Translations under genes and position numbers: made by a program
In this document: piece by piece, positions 62,665-64,000 of the stretch
How the letters are laid out: the number at the start of each line of letters is the position of its first letter
Numbering within the stretch: position 1 is the stretch's first letter
The notes under the pieces: model-generated
Databases searched by the model: none
What the model saw: only the letters and a program-made list of their open reading frames with translations
Told to the model about the DNA's origin: nothing
From: Pseudomonas sp. WJP1
GTDB taxonomy: Bacteria; Pseudomonadota; Gammaproteobacteria; Pseudomonadales; Pseudomonadaceae
Direction of reading: 5' to 3'
NCBI RefSeq assembly: GCF_028471945.1
Contig: NZ_CP110128.1
Coordinates: 5,072,501 to 5,136,500 of the forward strand
Length of the DNA: 64,000 bases

Positions 62665-63291
62665 TCAGATCAAGTGATGACGCTGGGCAAGATCGCGCAG
62701 ATGCACCGACGACTTCACGTTGAGTTTTTCAGTCAGGCGGGTTTTGTAGGTGCTGACGGTCTTGTGGCTCACGTGCAGGATTTCGGCGATTTCCTTGTTG
62801 CTCGTGCCCCGGGCCAGATGCAGGAAAATGGATAACTCGCGGTCCGAAAGGCTGTTGATCAACTGTTTTTCACTACGCAGTACCTGGCTCACCGACACCG
62901 AGCTCGAGGGCAACCGGGTGAAGTATGTGTAACCCGCCATCACGGCGTGCACGGCTTTGTGCAAATGCTGCAGATCGTTGGTCTTGGCGACGTAGGCCAC
63001 GGCACCGGCACGCATGCAACGATCCTGGAAAAACGCCGGTTCCTGGGCCGTGAACACCACCACCCGGCAGTGCGCCTCTTCCATCTGGATTCGTGCCAGT
63101 ACATCCAGGCCGTCGAGCTTCGGGATGTTGAGGTCCAGCACCACCAGTTCAGGTTTATGCTCGCGGATCATCGACAGGACTTCATTACCGCAGGCCGCTT
63201 CAAAGATACGTTTGTATCCCTCAAGCTTGAGCACGATTTTGACTGCACCGCGAATCACCGGATGATCGTCCACAACCAGCGCGCACTTCAT
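62665..63291 (-). CDS. NarL/EvgA-type response regulator
   Basis: A 208-residue regulator. The receiver shows ALVVDDHP, Asp53 in VVLDLNIPKLDG and Lys in YVAKTND. The LuxR-type HTH is in LSDRELSIFLHLARGTSNKEIAEILHVSHKTVSTYKTRL. The start at 63291 has GGGAG six bases upstream. It directly precedes the hybrid kinase gene and is its expected partner, as EvgA is to EvgS. A degenerate receiver gene lies 103 bp upstream on the same strand. Confidence 0.92.
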   Translation of the reverse strand: MKCALVVDDHPVIRGAVKIVLKLEGYKRIFEAACGNEVLSMIREHKPELVVLDLNIPKLDGLDVLARIQMEEAHCRVVVFTAQEPAFFQDRCMRAGAVAYVAKTNDLQHLHKAVHAVMAGYTYFTRLPSSSVSVSQVLRSEKQLINSLSDRELSIFLHLARGTSNKEIAEILHVSHKTVSTYKTRLTEKLNVKSSVHLRDLAQRHHLI

Positions 63292-63394
63292 GGCAACTCC
63301 CTATGCATAAACACGACATTCGGACACTGACGGCCCATGGGCAAGAACACGCACATGGCTGCGCATAGACTCTTGCACGTAAAACCCGATTGAA

Positions 63395-63808
63395 CTACCT
63401 GACAGAAATGACAGTGCCGACGAACGGTTTGGGTCGATCGATGATCGCCATCAACCGCTGGATCGTCGCCAGGTCTGGCAGCAAGGCGTGGCTCACCTGC
63501 ACCTTGTGCCGCTCAGAGGCTGCAATGATGGGGAGCTGCGCGTGCTTGCCGTCGAAGATCAGGGCGTGCGCCAGCTGTTCGTTGTCGAGACAGAAATCCA
63601 GAAGGTTCAGCTTGCCTTGAGCCAGGCCAGCATTGATGACCAGCAGATCGAATGGCTCGCAGCCATATTCGACCAGGTTCAGAAGCTCCTCGAGGCTTTG
63701 CACCGGCGCCACCCGGAAGTAATCGAGCTGGTTGAACAACCGCTCGATTTTCATCCGGTTGAAGTGTTGATTGTCAGCGATCAGGATGCGTAAGGACTTG
63801 CTGGGCAA
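63395..63808 (-). CDS. Lone degenerate receiver-domain protein
   Basis: A 137-residue single-domain protein with the receiver fold. The N-terminal acidic pair reads LIADNQH (Asp12, Asn13), and the phosphorylation site reads LLVINAG, with Asn59 in place of Asp. The rest (PIIAASERHKV, DRPKPFVGT with a Lys) still resembles a receiver. It cannot take phosphate in the usual way. The start appears to be TTG at 63808, after GGGGGGCCACG; no ATG or GTG lies in frame upstream. It is in one direction with the regulator and hybrid kinase and may modulate them. Confidence 0.75.
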   Translation of the reverse strand: MPSKSLRILIADNQHFNRMKIERLFNQLDYFRVAPVQSLEELLNLVEYGCEPFDLLVINAGLAQGKLNLLDFCLDNEQLAHALIFDGKHAQLPIIAASERHKVQVSHALLPDLATIQRLMAIIDRPKPFVGTVISVR

Positions 63809-63954
63809 CGTGGCCCCCCGGGTCAGATTGATGAGGGGGCAAGGCTACGGAAGACCTACAGCGCATTCTGTAGGAAAAATCCGAAATACCGCCCGCCAAG
63901 TCTGACGCGGGTCATGGAGATGCGACGAAGGCGGCCTCACAGCCGCCGAAGTTC

Positions 63955-64000
63955 TCAGCTGGCCGTCGCCAGGAGCAAATCCGCCATCGAGCGATGCCCG
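63955..64000 (-). CDS. 3' end of a gene cut by the right window edge
   Basis: An open frame enters from the right and ends in TGA at 63957-63955, giving the last residues GHRSMADLLLATAS. A GGCGGC/GCCGCC hairpin (63930-63947) follows the stop without a T-run. The product cannot be named from 14 residues; the frame itself is only a probable call. Confidence 0.35.
   Translation of the reverse strand, partial: GHRSMADLLLATAS

Overview
The window reads as chromosome of a Pseudomonas species, most likely of the P. fluorescens group. The reasons are high GC with strongly biased codon use, dense short-spaced operons, many REP-type palindromes built on TGTAGGAGC/GTGGGAGC tips between genes, a FecIRA iron system, and a paa phenylacetate cluster in Pseudomonas arrangement. 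I saw no tRNA, rRNA, CRISPR array, prophage or insertion sequence.

Layout. 1-9.9 kb: the 5' part of a probable LPS-related gene, two L,D-transpeptidases on diverging strands, a patatin-like lipase, queD, an alpha/beta hydrolase with an Asp nucleophile, a cytosine deaminase, a DapF-fold protein with both catalytic Cys replaced by Ser, and an MFS transporter. 9.9-14 kb: fecA, fecR, fecI. 14-17.3 kb: an OmpR-type two-component system diverging from a small unknown gene coupled to a DUF3313 lipoprotein gene. 17.5-19.4 kb: an orphan RHS-core gene with an AT-rich variable C-terminus, then about 900 bp without a recognisable gene.

19.4-39.7 kb is an aromatic catabolic island. TynA (amine oxidase) and its regulator FeaR stand next to paaX, paaY, then paaFGHIJK (divergent from paaY), then paaABCDE, a DUF485 protein, a PaaL-type permease and paaZ. 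Together they convert phenylethylamine and phenylacetate: TynA gives phenylacetaldehyde, PaaK makes phenylacetyl-CoA, PaaABCDE epoxidises it, PaaG isomerises, PaaZ opens the ring, PaaJ, PaaF and PaaH complete beta-oxidation, and PaaI and PaaY remove dead-end thioesters. Phenylacetaldehyde dehydrogenase (FeaB) is not in the window. The two paa operons share a promoter-spacer motif, YGTATCRC, that is a good candidate PaaX operator.

39.7-47.3 kb: a toxin-first RelE/ParE-type module, a strongly folded leader in front of a small Pseudomonas-specific gene, a LuxR-type regulator beside a class III aminotransferase and a polyamine-type binding protein, and a crotonase-thiolase pair. 47.4-54.2 kb: a divergent MFS/AraC pair, an EmrAB-type pump, an AhpD-like protein and a MscS channel with a cyclic-nucleotide-binding tail. 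54.4-59.4 kb: two isochorismatase-fold hydrolases, pirin, a divergent LysR regulator, a hotdog thioesterase and DkgB. 59.4-64 kb: a BvgS-type hybrid kinase, its NarL-type regulator, a degenerate lone receiver domain, and the 3' end of another gene at the right edge.

The features most worth follow-up are the folded leader at 40.9-41.15 kb, the frame-disrupted fecA start, the Ser/Ser DapF-like protein, the shared paa operator motif, and the Asp-to-Asn receiver next to the BvgS-type system. All functions come from reading the sequence; no database search was run.
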